In this document: one piece after another, positions 34,334 to 44,202 of the stretch | Layout: the number at the start of each line of letters is the position of its first letter | Position numbering within the stretch: the stretch's first letter is position 1 | Assembly (NCBI GenBank): GCA_026004215.1 | Contig: BPIR01000002.1 | Span: 795,844-859,843 of the forward strand | Source: Candidatus Binatia bacterium | GTDB taxonomy: Bacteria; Desulfobacterota; Binatia; HRBIN30 | Direction of reading: 5' to 3' | DNA: 64,000 nt | Notes under the pieces: generated by a model | What the model was told of the DNA's origin: nothing | The model's input: only the letters and a program-made list of their open reading frames with translations | The model's database searches: none | Translations under genes and position numbers: made by a program

Positions 34334-35107
34334 TTAGCGGCCACTCCAACGTGGCGCGCGTTTTTCCAAAAAAGCGCACATGCCCTCTTGCGCATCGCTG
34401 GCCATGGCGTTGAGGCTCATGACCTCTCGGGCGTAGGCGTAGGCCTGGTGTTGATCGAGCTCGATTTGCCGGTAAAAAGCTTGCTTGCCCAAGCTCACCG
34501 TCAACGGGCTGGCTGCCACAATGCGATCGGCGAGTTCTTGCACGGCATCGTCGAGCCGGCCAGCAGGCACGACGCGATTCACCAGGCCCCAAGAGCAGGC
34601 CGTCGCGGCATCGATAGGAGTTCCCGTCAGCAGCATTTCCATCGCACGTTTACGCCCTATGGCACGCGTCAGCGCAACCATGGGAGTGCTGCAAAACAGG
34701 CCGATGCGCACCCCGGGTGTCGCAAAGGTCGCCACATCAGCGGCAACAGCGAGATCGCAACTGGCGACCAGTTGGCACCCTGCAGCGGTCGCGATGCCTT
34801 GGACCCGGGCAATGACTGGCTGCGGAATCTCTTGAATCGCCTCCATCAAGCGGGTGCAGTGGTCGAACAGTTGCCGGTAAAACCGCGCGTCGCGGTTGCG
34901 CATCTCTGCAAGATCGTGGCCGGCACAAAAGGCAGGTCCCTCGGCTGCGAGAACGACCACACGCGTGTCTTCTCTTTCCGCCAAGAATTCGAAGGCATCG
35001 ATGAGTTCCCGCATCATGGCCAACGACAAGGCGTTGCGGCGTTCGGGCCGGCTGAGAGTCACGCGCGCCACCGTTCCATGGTCTAGCCGGATGTTTTGGA
35101 ATTCCAT
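34334..35107 (-). CDS. Enoyl-CoA hydratase/isomerase family protein (ECHDC3-like)
   Basis: 257 residues of crotonase fold. VTLSRPERRNALSLAMMREL and the oxyanion-hole segment GPAFCAGHDLAEM (about 57-69) are clear, as is IARVQGIATAAGCQLVASCDLAVAA for the second oxyanion contact. The GVRIGLFCSTPMVALTRAIGRKRAMEMLLTG block is the mark of the ECHDC3 group. The acidic residues that serve as catalytic glutamates in classical hydratases are not obvious in IGLFCSTP, so activity as a hydratase is uncertain; other acyl-CoA chemistry is possible. The start ATG 35107 is supported by GGAGGCAAA upstream. Confidence 0.92.
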   Translation of the reverse strand: MEFQNIRLDHGTVARVTLSRPERRNALSLAMMRELIDAFEFLAEREDTRVVVLAAEGPAFCAGHDLAEMRNRDARFYRQLFDHCTRLMEAIQEIPQPVIARVQGIATAAGCQLVASCDLAVAADVATFATPGVRIGLFCSTPMVALTRAIGRKRAMEMLLTGTPIDAATACSWGLVNRVVPAGRLDDAVQELADRIVAASPLTVSLGKQAFYRQIELDQHQAYAYAREVMSLNAMASDAQEGMCAFLEKRAPRWSGR

Positions 35108-35307
35108 GGATTTTGCCTCCTTCGGACTTATGAGCCACTACCCTAACACAGCGCCGCGGAAACAAAACGCAGGCAGCGTATCGCAGGGCTGGCCTTTTCC
35201 ATAACGGCGCACCCAGAACTGCACGCACCGACGCGGCAATATCGCACAGCGAAACGACGCGGCGCTCAACGTTGCCGCATGCCCCAGCAAGGAAGAGATG
35301 GCATGCC

Positions 35308-35365
35308 GGGAGCATGTAGGGGCGACCGGCCGGTCGCCCCTACGCTACTCAATCGGCCCTTCCCC
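35308..35365. repeat. Palindromic dispersed repeat, copy 2 (REP-like)
   Basis: The core at 35316-35343 is the same perfect 28-base palindrome as at 3275-3302, with conserved flanks GGAGCATG and CTAC-CAATCG-CCCTTCCCC. It sits in the 304-base gap 35108-35411 between the hydratase and FG-GAP genes, where it might also end the FG-GAP transcript. I see nothing else in that gap. Confidence 0.7.
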
Positions 35366-35411
35366 TTTCCAGCGAAATAGCCAAATGGACCCCCGCCATC
35401 CGCCACTCGCC

Positions 35412-38309
35412 TCAGGGCTTCTTCACTGCCCAAAAGATACGGACCGTGCCATAGGCATTGGCCGCATTTCTTCGCACGTGCGTGCCGGTAAAGGTCTCGC
35501 CGAAACAAAGGCCGCTGCCGGAATCGAGCACCTGCACAGTGACGTTCACCGGCGCCGATAGCGGCAACGCGATATCCGGCAAGTTGGCTCCCCTCCCGCG
35601 CACGTACACATCGGTTTTCCGGGGCCGGCCCGCCCGACCCGCACGCACCCAAAGGCCTTGCAGCCCGTCGTGTGCCAGGGTGGGGTCGCGGTACCTGTAG
35701 CCGCGTGGCCCCGCAATCCACTTCGGCCCTGGCGCCGCCTGAAGCTGAGCCAGCAGCCCCGAGCCATCCCAGATGCAGATCGTGTACGTGGCGGAGCTGG
35801 TAGGATCCCCCAACTCCGCCCTCGCGCGTGCGGGCACATGGCGCACCAGCCGCAGTCGCAACAAGTCCCGGCCGTTGTTGATGATGCTGTCCTTCACAAG
35901 CAGCAGAGCTCGCACGGGAGCATCGCACCCGAGCAGCGGTGTTGCCGGGCAAGCTGCCGAAGCCACCGTTGGCGTCACAGTGGGGGTCTCCGTGGGTGTC
36001 GGCGTCATGGTTGCAGTACTGGTAGGGGTGAAGGTGGGTGTATCGCTGGGAGTCGCAGTGGGGGTGTCGCTGGGTGTGGGAGTGGCGGTAGCCGTGGGCG
36101 TATCGGTCGGTGTTTCCGTGGGGGTCGCAGTCATCGTGGCGGTGCCGGTGGGCGTGAAGGTGGGTGTATCGGTGGGAGTCGCTGTAGGGGTGTCGCTGGG
36201 TGTGGGAGTGGCGGTAGCCGTGGGCGTATCGGTCGGTGTTTCCGTGGGTGTGCTGGTCGGTGTATCCGTTGGAGTGTGAGTAGGCGTGGGGGTCGGCGTG
36301 GGTGCTACGCCCTCGAACACGTACACCGCACCCACATCGGAGCTCCCAGCGATCTTAGTACCATCCGCCCCCACCACCAACGTGTTTCCGCTGATGGCCA
36401 TGGACACACCGAAGTATTCAGCCGCCTCACCATTGGTAACGGTGAGCTTGGCCGCTTCGGTGAGCGCCCCTGCCCAGCCCCCCGCCGGCTTCACGAACAC
36501 GTACGCCGATCCCTGATTGACTTTCCCACCAACGTCATCCTCCCTCGCGCCCACCACCACCGTGTCGCCACCGATCGCCACGGAAAAGCCAAGTCGATCA
36601 TTTGGCGCACCGTCGGAGGCGGTGAGCTTGGCCGCTTCGGTGAGCGCCCCTGCCCAGCCCCCCGCCGGCTTCACGAATACGTAGGCCGATCCCTGATCGG
36701 AGTTTCCACCGATGTCGTCCTGGTACGACCCCACCACCACCGTGTCCCCGCTGATCGCCACGGAGTTGCCAAATTGAGCATCGCCGCTACCGTCGGAGGC
36801 AATGAGCTTGGCCGTTTGGTTGAGCGTCCCTGCCCAGCCCCCCGCCGGCTTCACGAACACATAGGCCGATCCCTGGTCGGAGATTGTACCGGTGTTATCC
36901 AGGGGCGACCCCACCACCACCGTGTCCCCGCTGATCGCCACGGAAAAGCCAAAGCGATCATCCGACGCACCGTCGGAGGCAATGAGCTTGGCCGTTTCGG
37001 TGAGCGTCCCTGCCCAGCCCCCCGCCGGCTTCACGAACACGTACGCCGATCCCTGATCGGAGGTTGTACCGATGTTATCCAGGTACGACCCCACCACCAC
37101 CGTGTCCCCGCTGATTGCCACGGAGTTGCCAAATTGATCACCGCCGCTACCGTCGGAGGCAATGAGCTTGGCCGTTTGGTTGAGCGTCCCTGCCCAGCCC
37201 CCTGCCGGCTTCACGAACACGTAGGCCGATCCCTGGTCGGAGGTTGTGATGTTATCCAAGCGCGCTCCCACCACCACCGTGTCCCCGCTGATGGCCACGG
37301 AAAAGCCAAAGCGATCATCCGACGCACCGTCGGAGGCAATGAGCTTGGCCGTTTCGGTGAGCGCCCCTGCCCAGCCCCCCGCCGGCTTCACGAACACGTA
37401 GGCCGATCCCTGGTCGGAGCTTGCACCGATGTTATCCAGGGGCGACCCCACCACCACCGTGTCCCCGCTGATGGCCACGGAAAAGCCAAAGCGATCACCC
37501 GCCCCGCCGTCGGAGGCAGTGAGCTTGGCCTGCTCCACAAACGGGTCGATCGTCACAGGATACTCCGCACCGGCATCCTCCACCTCGATCGCCAGAGTTG
37601 CACCCGCAAGCTTAAGCCTCGCCGCCAACTCCCGCCCCCGCGCATCCCACGCTGCAAGCCCCCGGTACGCAAGCACCGCATGGCCACCGGCATCCCGCAG
37701 CACCAGACCCCGGCCACTCTCGTCCACCTCCGCCGCCAACGTCCCCCCATGCTCCAACTCCACCCGCAACGCTGCCCCCGCAGCCAACCCCTCCGGACGC
37801 TCCCTCACGCTAAAACCCTGCTGGATCCCTAGCGGACCATTGACGTACCACTCCGTCACCCCACCCCGGCGGTACTCCACGCGGTTGTGCTCCGCGACCG
37901 GCACCACCTCGCTATCCCCCACACTCACACCCACCCCTACCCACCGAAGGCGCCAACTCTGCTCGCCCGCACGCAGCTCCACACCATCGCTCCCGAACAA
38001 CGCGTGCACACCGTGGCGCGCGTTGTTCGCCTCGAATCCTCCCCCTCCCGCCGCCTGCACATGGTACCCCTCGGCATCGCGCCCCAGCGCCCGCGAAATT
38101 GCCCCCTGTGCGGCCACCGGCAGATCCACCACCGTCAGCTCGCGGCGCGCCTTCGTCTCCGCCACCCCCAAGCACGGCCACACCACACCCGACCCCACCA
38201 GGCTCACCACAACAGCCACCCACCGACTGCCTCGCCCCTGACGTTGCCTTGCGCGGCAACCCGGCGCTAGCGTTCTGCCGTCTCGCCACCCGCACTGGCC
38301 GTGTCGCAT
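35412..38309 (-). CDS. Large secreted FG-GAP beta-propeller protein with Thr/Pro stalk
   Basis: 965 residues from ATG 38309, with GGAGGGAAG upstream. Layout: an unusually long basic N-region, then a signal helix ([20 protein letters not shown]); a 200-residue N-terminal domain with [18 protein letters not shown] at its end; seven FG-GAP-type repeats (about 290-700), each with [17 protein letters not shown] and [17 protein letters not shown], enough for one seven-bladed propeller; a PTPT/DTPT stalk of about 115 residues; a C-terminal beta-rich domain from [12 protein letters not shown] through [11 protein letters not shown] and [23 protein letters not shown] associate the last domain with secreted proteins of uncultured deltaproteobacteria-like lineages. 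Role: surface adhesion or matrix, inferred. Confidence 0.85.
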   Translation of the reverse strand: MRHGQCGWRDGRTLAPGCRARQRQGRGSRWVAVVVSLVGSGVVWPCLGVAETKARRELTVVDLPVAAQGAISRALGRDAEGYHVQAAGGGGFEANNARHGVHALFGSDGVELRAGEQSWRLRWVGVGVSVGDSEVVPVAEHNRVEYRRGGVTEWYVNGPLGIQQGFSVRERPEGLAAGAALRVELEHGGTLAAEVDESGRGLVLRDAGGHAVLAYRGLAAWDARGRELAARLKLAGATLAIEVEDAGAEYPVTIDPFVEQAKLTASDGGAGDRFGFSVAISGDTVVVGSPLDNIGASSDQGSAYVFVKPAGGWAGALTETAKLIASDGASDDRFGFSVAISGDTVVVGARLDNITTSDQGSAYVFVKPAGGWAGTLNQTAKLIASDGSGGDQFGNSVAISGDTVVVGSYLDNIGTTSDQGSAYVFVKPAGGWAGTLTETAKLIASDGASDDRFGFSVAISGDTVVVGSPLDNTGTISDQGSAYVFVKPAGGWAGTLNQTAKLIASDGSGDAQFGNSVAISGDTVVVGSYQDDIGGNSDQGSAYVFVKPAGGWAGALTEAAKLTASDGAPNDRLGFSVAIGGDTVVVGAREDDVGGKVNQGSAYVFVKPAGGWAGALTEAAKLTVTNGEAAEYFGVSMAISGNTLVVGADGTKIAGSSDVGAVYVFEGVAPTPTPTPTHTPTDTPTSTPTETPTDTPTATATPTPSDTPTATPTDTPTFTPTGTATMTATPTETPTDTPTATATPTPSDTPTATPSDTPTFTPTSTATMTPTPTETPTVTPTVASAACPATPLLGCDAPVRALLLVKDSIINNGRDLLRLRLVRHVPARARAELGDPTSSATYTICIWDGSGLLAQLQAAPGPKWIAGPRGYRYRDPTLAHDGLQGLWVRAGRAGRPRKTDVYVRGRGANLPDIALPLSAPVNVTVQVLDSGSGLCFGETFTGTHVRRNAANAYGTVRIFWAVKKP
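36028..36279. repeat. 126-base tandem repeat encoding the Thr/Pro stalk
   Basis: The segment beginning GTGAAGGTGGGTGTATC at 36028 recurs at 36154, giving a 126-base (42-codon) period with few changes, nested in shorter 6- and 12-base GT-rich repeats. The period is a multiple of three, so loss or gain of a unit would shorten or lengthen the stalk in frame. Confidence 0.6.
36430..37535. repeat. Near-identical 180-base tandem repeats encoding propeller blades
   Basis: The marker CCGTCGGAGGCAATGAGC recurs at about 36611 (variant), 36791, 36971, 37151 and 37327, a 180-base period with one 177-base unit. Within units, runs such as CCCCGCCGGCTTCACGAA are unchanged at DNA level. Conservation of silent sites shows recent duplication or gene conversion. 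The first and last units are more diverged. Confidence 0.75.
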
Positions 38310-38829
38310 GGTTTCTTCCCTCCCGCTCCAAAGGTTTTTCGGTCCCAAGTCGCCGAACGAGACTGGCCCGCCCGATGCGAGCCATCCACGAGAAGAAACC
38401 ACTACGCTCAGCGCCGCTCCGTAGAACCAACCTCGGCCTGCGACATGAACACCGGCAACCGTGGTAATCGGGCGAACGAGCCGGAGTCAAGTCGAAAAGT
38501 GCACTCGGGGCCCGCGCCTACTGTAACGGAACGGGGCTGCCCCCTCGCCTCCTAGCTTCCTTTAACGCGCTGCCACAACGGCGATTGGCTGTGCTTGCTC
38601 CCCGAGGGCAAACTCACGGATCCGGCGGCCGCCCCCGCGCCGGTCGAACGCCCGGTGGCTCTGCCCGGCATTGCACCAACGTCGCTTCCCCTTGCAGTAA
38701 ATGTCCACTCCCCCATTCCGGGCGCAGGGCTGGTCCCACGCCCCGAAATCGTTGCGTTCGTTGCCAACCTCGGAAGCCCTTGCGCTACCCTACTCGGCTA
38801 TGCCAGTGTGCGGGCGCACGGCGGCCCAT
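38310..38829. other. Intergenic stretch, no gene recognised
   Basis: About 520 bases between the FG-GAP gene start and the VOC gene end. Open frames on both strands are short, without ribosome-binding sites, and rich in Pro/Arg/Gly as expected for GC-rich noncoding DNA. The FG-GAP promoter should be here; no clear -10/-35 pair stands out. Confidence 0.45.
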
Positions 38830-39300
38830 TCAGGCGTTCCCGAGCGCAGCGATCACTTCCGGCGGGGCTTGCACCAGCTCGATCAGCACCCCCTCGCCGC
38901 TCAACGGCGCCTCTTCGCTGCCCTTCGGGTGGATGAAACAAACATCGTAGCCTGCCGCGCCTTTGCGGATGCCGCCGGGTGCGAACCGTACACCTTGCTG
39001 AGACAGCCACTCTACCGCGGCCTTTAAGTCGTCCACCCACAGCCCGATGTGATTGAGCGGCGGTTCGTGAACTTTCGGGCGCTTTTCCGGATCCAATGGT
39101 TGCATCAAGTCAATTTCCACCCGCAACGGCCCTCGACCTAACGCGCAAATGTCTTCATCCACATTCTCGCGCTCGCTGCGGAAGGTGCCGGTCACTTCCA
39201 GCCCAAAAAGATCCACCCACAAGTGACGCAGCCGAGCTTTGTCCGTGCCACCAATGGCAATTTGCTGCACACCCAGCACGCGAAACGGCCGCTCTGCCAT
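38830..39300 (-). CDS. VOC-family (glyoxalase/methylmalonyl-CoA epimerase-like) protein
   Basis: 156 residues, ATG 39300 with GGGAGG upstream. Two beta-alpha-beta-beta-beta modules: the first from [31 protein letters not shown], the second from [25 protein letters not shown] to [10 protein letters not shown]. Possible metal ligands are the Gln/His of the first strand, Glu62 region (RVEIDLMQP), His of LNHIGLW and Glu of LIELVQ. The [27 protein letters not shown] segment resembles methylmalonyl-CoA epimerase and lactoylglutathione-lyase-like proteins. No neighbour fixes the substrate. Confidence 0.85.
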   Translation of the reverse strand: MAERPFRVLGVQQIAIGGTDKARLRHLWVDLFGLEVTGTFRSERENVDEDICALGRGPLRVEIDLMQPLDPEKRPKVHEPPLNHIGLWVDDLKAAVEWLSQQGVRFAPGGIRKGAAGYDVCFIHPKGSEEAPLSGEGVLIELVQAPPEVIAALGNA

Positions 39301-39474
39301 AAACGCCTCCCTCTCGAAGTCGCTGCGACACCGTCGTTCGCATACGGCGCGAACAAGTCAAGCGTACCGGACGCGTGCGAGCGCTCCCGGGCAAGAACCC
39401 CGTCGCGCGTCGCAGTCCAGGTCGCAGCCCGTGTTGAAGGAACACTCGAAGCGGACTATGGCGCCGCTTGCGGT

Positions 39475-39873
39475 ATGGAAGAAAACTATGGCTCTGAAGC
39501 CTGTACCCGAGGTTTCCGGGTGCGCGTGCGCTCGCGCTTCATGCCGGAGCACTCCGACCCCGACGAAGGGCGGTGGTTTTTCGCGTACCACGTGACGATC
39601 GTGAACGAGGGTAGCCTGACGGCGCGGCTGATCAGCCGGCATTGGATCGTGACCGACGCGCACGGGGAGGTACACGAAGTCCGCGGCCTGGGCGTGGTCG
39701 GAGAGCAACCACTGTTGCGCCCGGGAGAGGAGTTCTCCTACACCTCGGGCTGCCCACTGGCGACGCCCATCGGCAGCATGCACGGCACGTATCGCATGGT
39801 GAGCGAGAACGGCGAGGCCTTCGATATCCGTATCGCCCCGTTTACGCTCGCGGTCCCCGGGTTGCTGCAGTAG
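39475..39873 (+). CDS. apaG: ApaG (Co2+/Mg2+ efflux-associated) protein
   Basis: 132 residues. The start is ATG 39475 because ApaG proteins begin a few residues before the FRVRVRSRF segment; the longer frame upstream has no similarity. Collinear with E. coli ApaG (125 residues): FAYHVTIVNEGSLTARLISRHWIVTDAHGEVHEVRGLGVVGEQPLLRPGEEFSYTSG and the ending MVSENGEAFDIRI...FTLAVPGLLQ. It is a fibronectin-III-like fold with a GxGxxG-type loop (GLGVVGEQP); the exact role is unsettled (linked to metal resistance and diadenosine-tetraphosphate hydrolase genes in enterics). Confidence 0.93.
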   Translation: MEENYGSEACTRGFRVRVRSRFMPEHSDPDEGRWFFAYHVTIVNEGSLTARLISRHWIVTDAHGEVHEVRGLGVVGEQPLLRPGEEFSYTSGCPLATPIGSMHGTYRMVSENGEAFDIRIAPFTLAVPGLLQ

Positions 39874-39901
39874 GGCAAGTCGACCACCGCCGGCGCTACG
39901 C

Positions 39902-40896
39902 ATGCCCGACCCATCTCGTTGGCTCGCGCCGTATCCCCACCCGGTCGCAGCGGTCGAAGAACTGGTCGCCCGCATCGGCGACGTGCCTGTCCCTTGCCGC
40001 GTCGAGCCAATCGGCCACTCCTCCCAAGGCCGCGCACTGTTTGCGTTCCACCTCGGCGGCGAAGCCATGGCCGCGAAGCCTTGCGCTCGGTTGCTCGTCA
40101 CAGCGCAAATCCATGCGGGCGAGTTTATTGGGGGTACGTGGCGCGTGCTCTTTTGCGCGCGCTTGCCCGAGAGTACGGGAAAGATGCCCGAGTGACGCAA
40201 TTACTTCGGCGCGCCGAAGTGAGCATTGTGCCCCTGCTCAACCCCGATGGGGCGCAACGGGTTTGGGACCGTGCAGGCTGGACCAGCTTCCGCGGCTCCC
40301 GCGTTACCGCTCGGGGCGTGGATCCGAACCGCAATTTTCCGAGCGTACCTATTGCGGGCGCGCGCGCTTGGAATTCGAGCAGCCGGCGAACGTGGTCGCC
40401 GTATTACAGCGGGCCGTACCCTCTGAGCGAGCCCGAGTGCCTCGCCTTAGCGCGACTGTGTAAGCGCCAGCGTTACTGTGCTGCAATCCACTTTCATAGT
40501 TTCGGCGGCGTGGTGTTTTTTCCGGCCACTGGCCACCCGGCCGCGAAACAGATGTTCGACGTGTTCCGGAGCGTGTTTCCCCCAGCGCAACGCTATTTGC
40601 GCTACCGGCCCGTGCCCGAGCCTATGTCCACGCTCACTGGCCAGCTCGACCTTTTTTTGCTGCAAGCATTCGGCACCCCCAGTGTCACGGTGGAAGTGAG
40701 CCGCCCCTCCTGGCATTTGGCATTGCAGCCGCTGCGGTGGTTGCATTTTTTCTCTTGGGCCAATCCGCCGAACCCACAGTGGTGGGCGGACAATGATGTG
40801 CCGGCAGCGATCCAGGCACTCGAGGCGCTACTCGACCGCTCCGGCGGACAACCCCTCCTTCCCGAACATCCCGAGCTGGGCGAGCAGGTGCCCTGA
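39902..40896 (+). pseudogene. M14-family zinc carboxypeptidase, interrupted by a frameshift
   Basis: Two overlapping frames form one protein of about 331 residues. The first frame gives MPDPSRWLAPYPHPVAAVEEL ... VTAQIHAGEFIGG and holds the zinc motif HxxE (HAGE). The second continues YVARALLRALAREYGKD with VSIVPLLNPDGAQRVW, VDPNRNFP, the third zinc histidine in IHFHSFGG and the catalytic Glu in SVTVEVSRP. All active-site residues are therefore present once the frame is corrected. The switch falls in a run of five G at 40130-40134; a sixth G restores GG-YVARAL. It is either a one-base sequencing error or a recent inactivation. Likely role: trimming of peptides or peptidoglycan stems (the DppA/MpaA-like group). 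The gap to apaG is 28 bases. Confidence 0.8.
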
Positions 40897-40921
40897 CAAC
40901 GAACTTGCAAGGGCCGGCCGG

Positions 40922-41557
40922 ATGTTCTTAACCGCGGCCCATATGATTGCATGCCTCGACCTCGAAGGAGTGCTCGTTCCCGAGATTTGGATCAACGTCG
41001 CCGAGCGGACCGGCATCGCGGAGTTGCGCCGCACCACTCGCGACGAGCCCGACTACGACAAACTCATGCGGCGGCGGCTGCAAATCCTCGATGAACGCGG
41101 GTTGAAACTCGCCGACATCCAGTCCGTGATCGCCTCCATGCGCCCGCTCGAGGGCGCCGTGGACTTCCTCGACTGGCTGCGGGCGCACTTTCAGGTCATT
41201 ATCCTCTCCGACACGTTCGAAGAGTTTGCCAGCCCCTTGCTCGCTCAACTCGGCTACCCGACGCTGTTTTGTAACTCTCTCGTGGTAGATGCCGATGGCC
41301 GCGTGCGCGACTACCGCATCCGCATCCGCGACGGCAAGCGCAAAGCCATCATGGCCTTGAAACTGCTCAACTTCGATGTGATCGCCGCCGGGGACTCCTA
41401 CAACGATATTACGATGCTGAGCGAAGCCGACCATGGAATTCTCTTCCGGCCTCCGGACACCATTGCCCGTGAGTTTCCGCAATTCCGCGTGGCCCACACG
41501 TACGGGGAACTCAAGGACGCATTTGCGGCAGCGGCCGGCTTGCGCTCCGCGACGTAA
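40922..41557 (+). CDS. thrH: Phosphoserine phosphatase / homoserine phosphotransferase
   Basis: 211 residues from ATG 40922 (AAGGG 11 bases upstream); ATG 40943 would give 204 residues, equal to Pseudomonas ThrH (205). The HAD motif I is [13 protein letters not shown], with the Asp nucleophile and the DxEG form typical of ThrH. Other blocks: [42 protein letters not shown], motif [11 protein letters not shown], motif III Lys in [10 protein letters not shown] and motif [23 protein letters not shown]. It dephosphorylates phosphoserine and can move the phosphate to homoserine. Confidence 0.93.
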   Translation: MFLTAAHMIACLDLEGVLVPEIWINVAERTGIAELRRTTRDEPDYDKLMRRRLQILDERGLKLADIQSVIASMRPLEGAVDFLDWLRAHFQVIILSDTFEEFASPLLAQLGYPTLFCNSLVVDADGRVRDYRIRIRDGKRKAIMALKLLNFDVIAAGDSYNDITMLSEADHGILFRPPDTIAREFPQFRVAHTYGELKDAFAAAAGLRSAT

Positions 41558-41575
41558 CTTCCACCCATCTCGTCA

Positions 41576-42391
41576 TTAGCCGACGCGTTTGCGGCGCAAG
41601 CGGCGAACTCCCAACGTGAAAGCGAACAGCCCGGCCAAAAAGAGCACGATCGAAGCGCCAGCCGGCACATTCCACCGATACGAACACGCCAAACCTGCCA
41701 GCGTGCCCGCCAATGCAAGAGTCACAGCCCAAGCCAGCATGCCGGCATAACCGCGCGCCAGTTGATAGGCCGCCGCCGCCGGGATCACCAGCAATGCTTC
41801 GACCAACACCAGCCCCACGACGCGCATCGCCACCACCACGGTGAGCGCAATGGCCGTGAGGAGAAATCGCTGGAGAAATTCTACGGGCAAACCGCTGGCC
41901 TCGGCGACCTCTTCGTCGAACGCCACGAACAAGAGCTCTTTGAAGAGCACCGCCAAGCCGACCAACACCGCCACCGCCATCCCGCCGAGCAGCCAAAGAT
42001 CCGCCGGACTCACCGCCAAGATGTTGCCGAAGAGATAGCCGAACAAATCGCTTTGAAACTCTGTGGAAAAGCTCAGCAAAAGAATGCCCAGAGCCATCGC
42101 GGCGGAAAACAACACGCCAATTGCCGTGTCCTCGTGGAGTCGCCCGGCCTCCCCGAGCCAACCAATGGACCACGCCGTGGCCGCGGCAAACACGGCTGCG
42201 GCCACCGATGGCTCCACACCCAACAACACACCCAACGCAACCCCTCCGAGCGCCGCGTGGGAGATTCCGACACCGATGAACGCCAAGCGCCGCAGCACCA
42301 CAAAAAATCCCAGCGCGCCGCAGAGGACAGCCGCCACGACACCGGCCACCAGCGCCCGTTGCAGAAAACCGTACGCAAGCCAATCGGCCAC
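41576..42391 (-). CDS. znuB: Zinc/manganese ABC transporter permease
   Basis: 271 residues of the ABC-3 family with about eight membrane helices. Blocks: ALVAGVVAAVLCGALGFFVVLRRLAFIGVGISHAALGGVALG, ATAWSIGWLGEAGRLHEDTAIGVLFSAAMALGILLL, and VGLVLVEALLVIPAAAAYQLARG, the last being the coupling region. Three bases lie between the znuC stop and this start, and znuC overlaps znuA, so the operon is znuA-znuC-znuB. Confidence 0.92.
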   Translation of the reverse strand: MADWLAYGFLQRALVAGVVAAVLCGALGFFVVLRRLAFIGVGISHAALGGVALGVLLGVEPSVAAAVFAAATAWSIGWLGEAGRLHEDTAIGVLFSAAMALGILLLSFSTEFQSDLFGYLFGNILAVSPADLWLLGGMAVAVLVGLAVLFKELLFVAFDEEVAEASGLPVEFLQRFLLTAIALTVVVAMRVVGLVLVEALLVIPAAAAYQLARGYAGMLAWAVTLALAGTLAGLACSYRWNVPAGASIVLFLAGLFAFTLGVRRLRRKRVG

Positions 42392-42394
42392 GGC

Positions 42395-43183
42395 TCACAC
42401 CCCCTCGTGCGGCGCAGCGGGAACGCTGCGGTCCGCATACAAAAAATCGAATTCGCAGCGATAGGCTTCGCGCAGTTCATGGCTGTGGAGTACGACTTGA
42501 GGATTGCCGTGAATGTGCGTGGTGCCGTTGATGCAAACCAACTCTTCCGCATGGGCAGCGAGTTCGAGCAAGTCGTGGGACACGGCCAGGATCGTAAGTC
42601 CCAACTGCTTGCGCAGCGATTGCAAGAGTGCGTAAAGCTCGTGCTGTGCCGGTAGATCCAAGCCGGTGGTCGCCTCGTCCAGCAGCAGCAATTCGGCTTC
42701 GCTGCAAAGCGCGCGCGCCAAGAACACCCGCTGCTGCTCGCCTCCCGATAGCTCCGCCAACCGTCGCCGTTCGCGCCCCTGCATCCCCACAAGTTCGATT
42801 GCGCGTGCCACTTGCTGGCGATCCCGGCGCCCCGGCCAGCGCCCCCAGCCGATGCGCGGAATCCGTCCCATCATCACCACGTCCCAAACGGAAACGGGAA
42901 AGTACGGATCGAACACTGGGCGCTGCGGCACATAGCCCACGCGTACGCCGCGCTTGCGAGCCTCCAGTGGCGCCAACCCAAAGATCCGCACTTCGCCACG
43001 GGCCGGTTGGATCAGCCCGAGCAACACCCGCAGCAAAGTGGTTTTTCCAGCACCGTTCGGACCAATGATGCCCACGAAGCGCTTTGGCGGAATGGCCAGA
43101 TCGATGTCCCACAACACCCGCCGGTGATCGAGCCAAACTTCGAGGCCGCGGACTTCCACGACCAGAGATGCATATTCGCTCAT
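42395..43183 (-). CDS. znuC: Zinc/manganese ABC transporter ATPase
   Basis: 262 residues. Walker A GPNGAGKTT (about 38-46), Q-loop VPQRP, signature LAELSGGEQQRVFLARAL, Walker B ELLLLDEATTGLDL and H-loop His in VSHDL. The layout matches ZnuC/MntB-type proteins of the ABC-3 import group. The ATG overlaps the znuA stop by four bases (ATGA). A Glu-Ala (DEATTG) replaces the common DEPT; this occurs in the family. Confidence 0.93.
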   Translation of the reverse strand: MSEYASLVVEVRGLEVWLDHRRVLWDIDLAIPPKRFVGIIGPNGAGKTTLLRVLLGLIQPARGEVRIFGLAPLEARKRGVRVGYVPQRPVFDPYFPVSVWDVVMMGRIPRIGWGRWPGRRDRQQVARAIELVGMQGRERRRLAELSGGEQQRVFLARALCSEAELLLLDEATTGLDLPAQHELYALLQSLRKQLGLTILAVSHDLLELAAHAEELVCINGTTHIHGNPQVVLHSHELREAYRCEFDFLYADRSVPAAPHEGV

Positions 43184-44037
43184 TGCAAGGCCTCCACAAA
43201 GCGGCGTGCGTTTTCTTCCAGCAAGCGCGTGTAGCCGCCGATCAGCGAGCCGGAGCCGAACGGGTCCACAGTCACCAAGCGCACGCCGGTTTCACCGGCA
43301 ATTTGGCGGGCGAGCTTGGAGAATACAAACGGCTCCACAACCAGAGCGCGAGCCCCGCTGCGCCGCACTTCCTCCACCAAAACCACCATTTCCTTGGCAG
43401 AAAGCTCGCGACCCGGGATGGGCTCCACGGTAGCGGCCTCGACCAATCCGTAGCGCCGCGCAAAATATCGCCACGCGGAATGCACCGCGACATAGGCACG
43501 GCCCCGCACTGGAGCCAGCCGTTCTCGCATCCTCGCATCAAGCTGCGAGAGCTCGTCGTGCCACTGCGAGGCACGCCTTCGGTACATCGGCGCGCGCTCG
43601 GGTTCGATGCGGCACAGCACATCCACGAGCACCGGTAGGGCGTAGTCGCGCACGAGGATTGGGTCGAGCCAAAAATGCGGATCGCGTCCCTGCTCTTCTT
43701 CGAGAGGTAGCAAGGGAACGTGGTCGCCGAGCACCAGCGTCGCCACGCCTTCCGCCGTTCCGCCCAACAGTCTTGTGGCCCAGCCATCGAGCCCGGCTCC
43801 TACGCTCACCAGCAAGCGCGCACGAGAGAGTGCTTTCAGCGTTGCCGGTACGGGCTCGAACGTGTGCGGGTTCGCACCGGCAGGAAGAAGGGTGACAATG
43901 TCTGCAGCATTTCCCGTGAGCTCCGCAACCCAGGTGGAGAGCGGGAAAATCGTCGCTGCATACACGGCCGCCTGGGCCCGTGTCGCGGGCGCACCGAACA
44001 CGGTCAGGAGACCCATCCATAGAATCATGCGAGCCAT
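43180..44037 (-). CDS. znuA: Zinc/manganese-binding periplasmic protein
   Basis: 285 residues from ATG 44037; ATG 44028 and 44046 are close alternatives. The signal peptide includes ILWMGLLTVFGAPATRAQA. It is a cluster A-I binding protein: metal ligands are likely His in GANPHTFEP, His in RDPHFWLDP, His in VAVHSAWRYFARRYGL and the Asp of TVDPFGSGS. The His-rich loop of classical ZnuA is absent; LPLEEEQGRDPH is acidic in its place. Zinc or manganese cannot be distinguished from sequence alone. The start faces the BMP gene; the 165-base divergent gap shows no clear Zur box. Confidence 0.9.
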   Translation of the reverse strand: MARMILWMGLLTVFGAPATRAQAAVYAATIFPLSTWVAELTGNAADIVTLLPAGANPHTFEPVPATLKALSRARLLVSVGAGLDGWATRLLGGTAEGVATLVLGDHVPLLPLEEEQGRDPHFWLDPILVRDYALPVLVDVLCRIEPERAPMYRRRASQWHDELSQLDARMRERLAPVRGRAYVAVHSAWRYFARRYGLVEAATVEPIPGRELSAKEMVVLVEEVRRSGARALVVEPFVFSKLARQIAGETGVRLVTVDPFGSGSLIGGYTRLLEENARRFVEALQ

Positions 44038-44164
44038 CCCGCCCATGCTCGCGAACGCGGCAGCCCCCGTCAAATGGGTTGCGTGGGTGGGTCGGTCCGC
44101 CGCTCGCAACGCTCGGCCCGTGTCGAAAGTGCTGGTGCTCCAGCCGCGCCCGCGCACTGCATGC

Positions 44165-44194
44165 TTGCGGCGCGAAAAACGCCTTGGCTATAGC
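44165..44194 (+). promoter_or_regulatory. Possible promoter for the BMP transporter operon
   Basis: TTGCGG (44165-44170), an 18-base spacer and TATAGC (44189-44194). The -10 ends eight bases before the ATG at 44203 and no ribosome-binding site is present, so if this promoter is real the message would be nearly leaderless. Pattern fit only. Confidence 0.3.
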
Positions 44195-44202
44195 CGCGCC
44201 TC

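Noticed and set aside
35658..37832. Open frame of 724 codons on the plus strand
   Set aside because: It is the antisense of the repeat-rich FG-GAP/stalk gene; its Gly/Arg/His repeats mirror the real repeats and it has no ribosome-binding site.
44038..44202. Zur box between znuA and the BMP gene
   Set aside because: No AT-rich palindrome of the Zur type is visible in this GC-rich gap.
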